A program made the position numbers and the translations under genes. Below, one piece after another: positions 63,388-64,000 of a DNA stretch of 64,000 nt (position 1 is the stretch's first letter; each line of letters opens with the position of its first letter). The DNA is from Bin80 sp965220365. Lineage in GTDB: Bacteria > Bacteroidota > Rhodothermia > Rhodothermales > Bin80. The stretch lies in the NCBI GenBank assembly GCA_965220365.1, contig OZ244823.1, positions 558,001 to 622,000 on the forward strand, read 5' to 3'. The notes beneath the pieces are model-generated. The model had not been told where the DNA came from. It saw nothing but the letters and a program-made list of their open reading frames with translations, and did no database searches.

Positions 63388-64000
63388 TTATTGGGGTATC
63401 ATGTCCCTCCAGGGGATGATGTTAGCGTCTTTCCTGCGCTGCGGCTCATCGCCGCCATAGACGACGGTTGCGGAGCACTGGAATGGGGTTTGGTTAAAAT
63501 GCTTCCGCACCCGATTGAGGTTCGTCAATAGATTTGAGGAGGCCGTTGCAGTTGATTTCGCTTCGATCAGTTGAAGATGAGATGGAGTCTCAATAATGAG
63601 ATCTATTTCTGCACCATTCTGGTCCCGATAGAAGGACAGAGTTCTCGTTGTTTCTCTACGATTTGCTTGGTGTTTGACAAACTCCGAAATCATCCAGCTT
63701 TCAAAGATCGCACCGCGAAGGGGGTGAGTGCGCAGCTGCTCAGGTGAGCGAATTCCCAGCAGCCAACAAACCAGACCTGAATCGTAAAAATGTATTTTGG
63801 GCATTTTCACCAGTCTTTTGCGTAGGTTTGCATGAAAGCTCTTCAGAGGGAAGGCGATGAAACTTGCTTCAAGTACACTGAGCCAAGTCCTCGCAGTTGG
63901 TTGGGAGATTCCACAATCTCCAGCGAGCGACGAGAGATTGAGTAACTGAGCAGTTCTTCCGGCGCACAGTTCCACGAAACGCTGAAACCTGGAAAGATCA
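63388..64000 (-). CDS. DUF4143-type ATPase, N-terminal part beyond window
   Basis: C-terminal part of an AAA-like P-loop ATPase (COG1373 / DUF4143). The frame is open to the window edge, continuing upstream of the apparent GTG as DLSRFQRFVELCAGR, which shows the gene starts outside. Visible: LLNLSSLAGDCGISQPTART winged-helix segment, LVKMPKIHFYDSGLVCWLLG, and the nuclease-like FYRDQNGAEIDLIIETPS with LIEAKST near the end. Such proteins are very common, often mobile, and of unknown role. Convergent with creD, 57 bp apart. Confidence 0.88.
   Translation of the reverse strand, partial: DLSRFQRFVELCAGRTAQLLNLSSLAGDCGISQPTARTWLSVLEASFIAFPLKSFHANLRKRLVKMPKIHFYDSGLVCWLLGIRSPEQLRTHPLRGAIFESWMISEFVKHQANRRETTRTLSFYRDQNGAEIDLIIETPSHLQLIEAKSTATASSNLLTNLNRVRKHFNQTPFQCSATVVYGGDEPQRRKDANIIPWRDMIPQ

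Overview
The window looks like a chromosome segment of a Bacteroidota-type bacterium, most likely Rhodothermota/Balneolota or a close relative. This is inference from gene content. The pointers are a PorX-type PglZ response regulator (type IX secretion signalling), a remnant of a PorV/UPF0164-like outer-membrane gene, a Rho factor with a long basic disordered insert, rare Shine-Dalgarno sequences, lipoprotein propellers, and a PVC-style propeller/HEAT/cytochrome c protein beside a sulfatase and a ThuA protein. I see no tRNA, rRNA or CRISPR array.

Layout. 0-10.5 kb is mostly housekeeping: proline dehydrogenase (cut by the window edge), a HAD phosphatase, rho, folC and porX on the minus strand, then ferritin, an MBL-fold hydrolase, a DnaJ-like chaperone and biotin carboxylase. 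11.2-13.3 kb is a complete 2,148-bp IS1634-family element. 13.4-19 kb holds a propeller lipoprotein and a polyamine-type ABC operon (potA-potD-potB-potC). 19-24 kb carries an O-methyltransferase, trmB, a Tat-exported glycosylasparaginase, ruvA and a frameshifted murJ. 24.2-31 kb is accessory: a Trp-heptad lipoprotein, a small winged-helix gene pair, a roughly 1,260-residue PmoA-like/propeller/HEAT/cytochrome c fusion, a decayed outer-membrane gene, and an NYN-domain gene preceded by tandem hairpins. 31-40.5 kb returns to core genes: algH (frameshifted), folE, a PTPS homologue, HIT, an outer-membrane barrel, coaE, a PhoR/PhoB-like pair and an SLC12-type transporter. At 40.7 kb the N-terminal half of an ISNCY (ISDol1-type) transposase is fused in frame to a glycogen-synthase-like glycosyltransferase. 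42.8-47.6 kb is catabolic (ThuA, sulfatase, S9 peptidase).

47.6-57.6 kb resembles a small defence island. A three-domain nuclease/helicase faces an AAA ATPase, followed by a sugar-dehydrogenase propeller and a type II restriction-modification pair. A second, apparently identical IS1634 copy has cut the restriction gene in two. Removing the IS and one 5-bp target repeat restores a continuous 223-codon frame with a HincII-like PD-(D/E)xK motif, so the methyltransferase is now effectively an orphan. The rest of the window holds two PspB-like membrane peptides, rnc, gcvP, creD and the C-terminal part of a DUF4143 ATPase.

Two conserved genes (murJ, algH) carry single-base frameshifts at short homopolymers. 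These may be assembly errors and should be checked before any biology is built on them.
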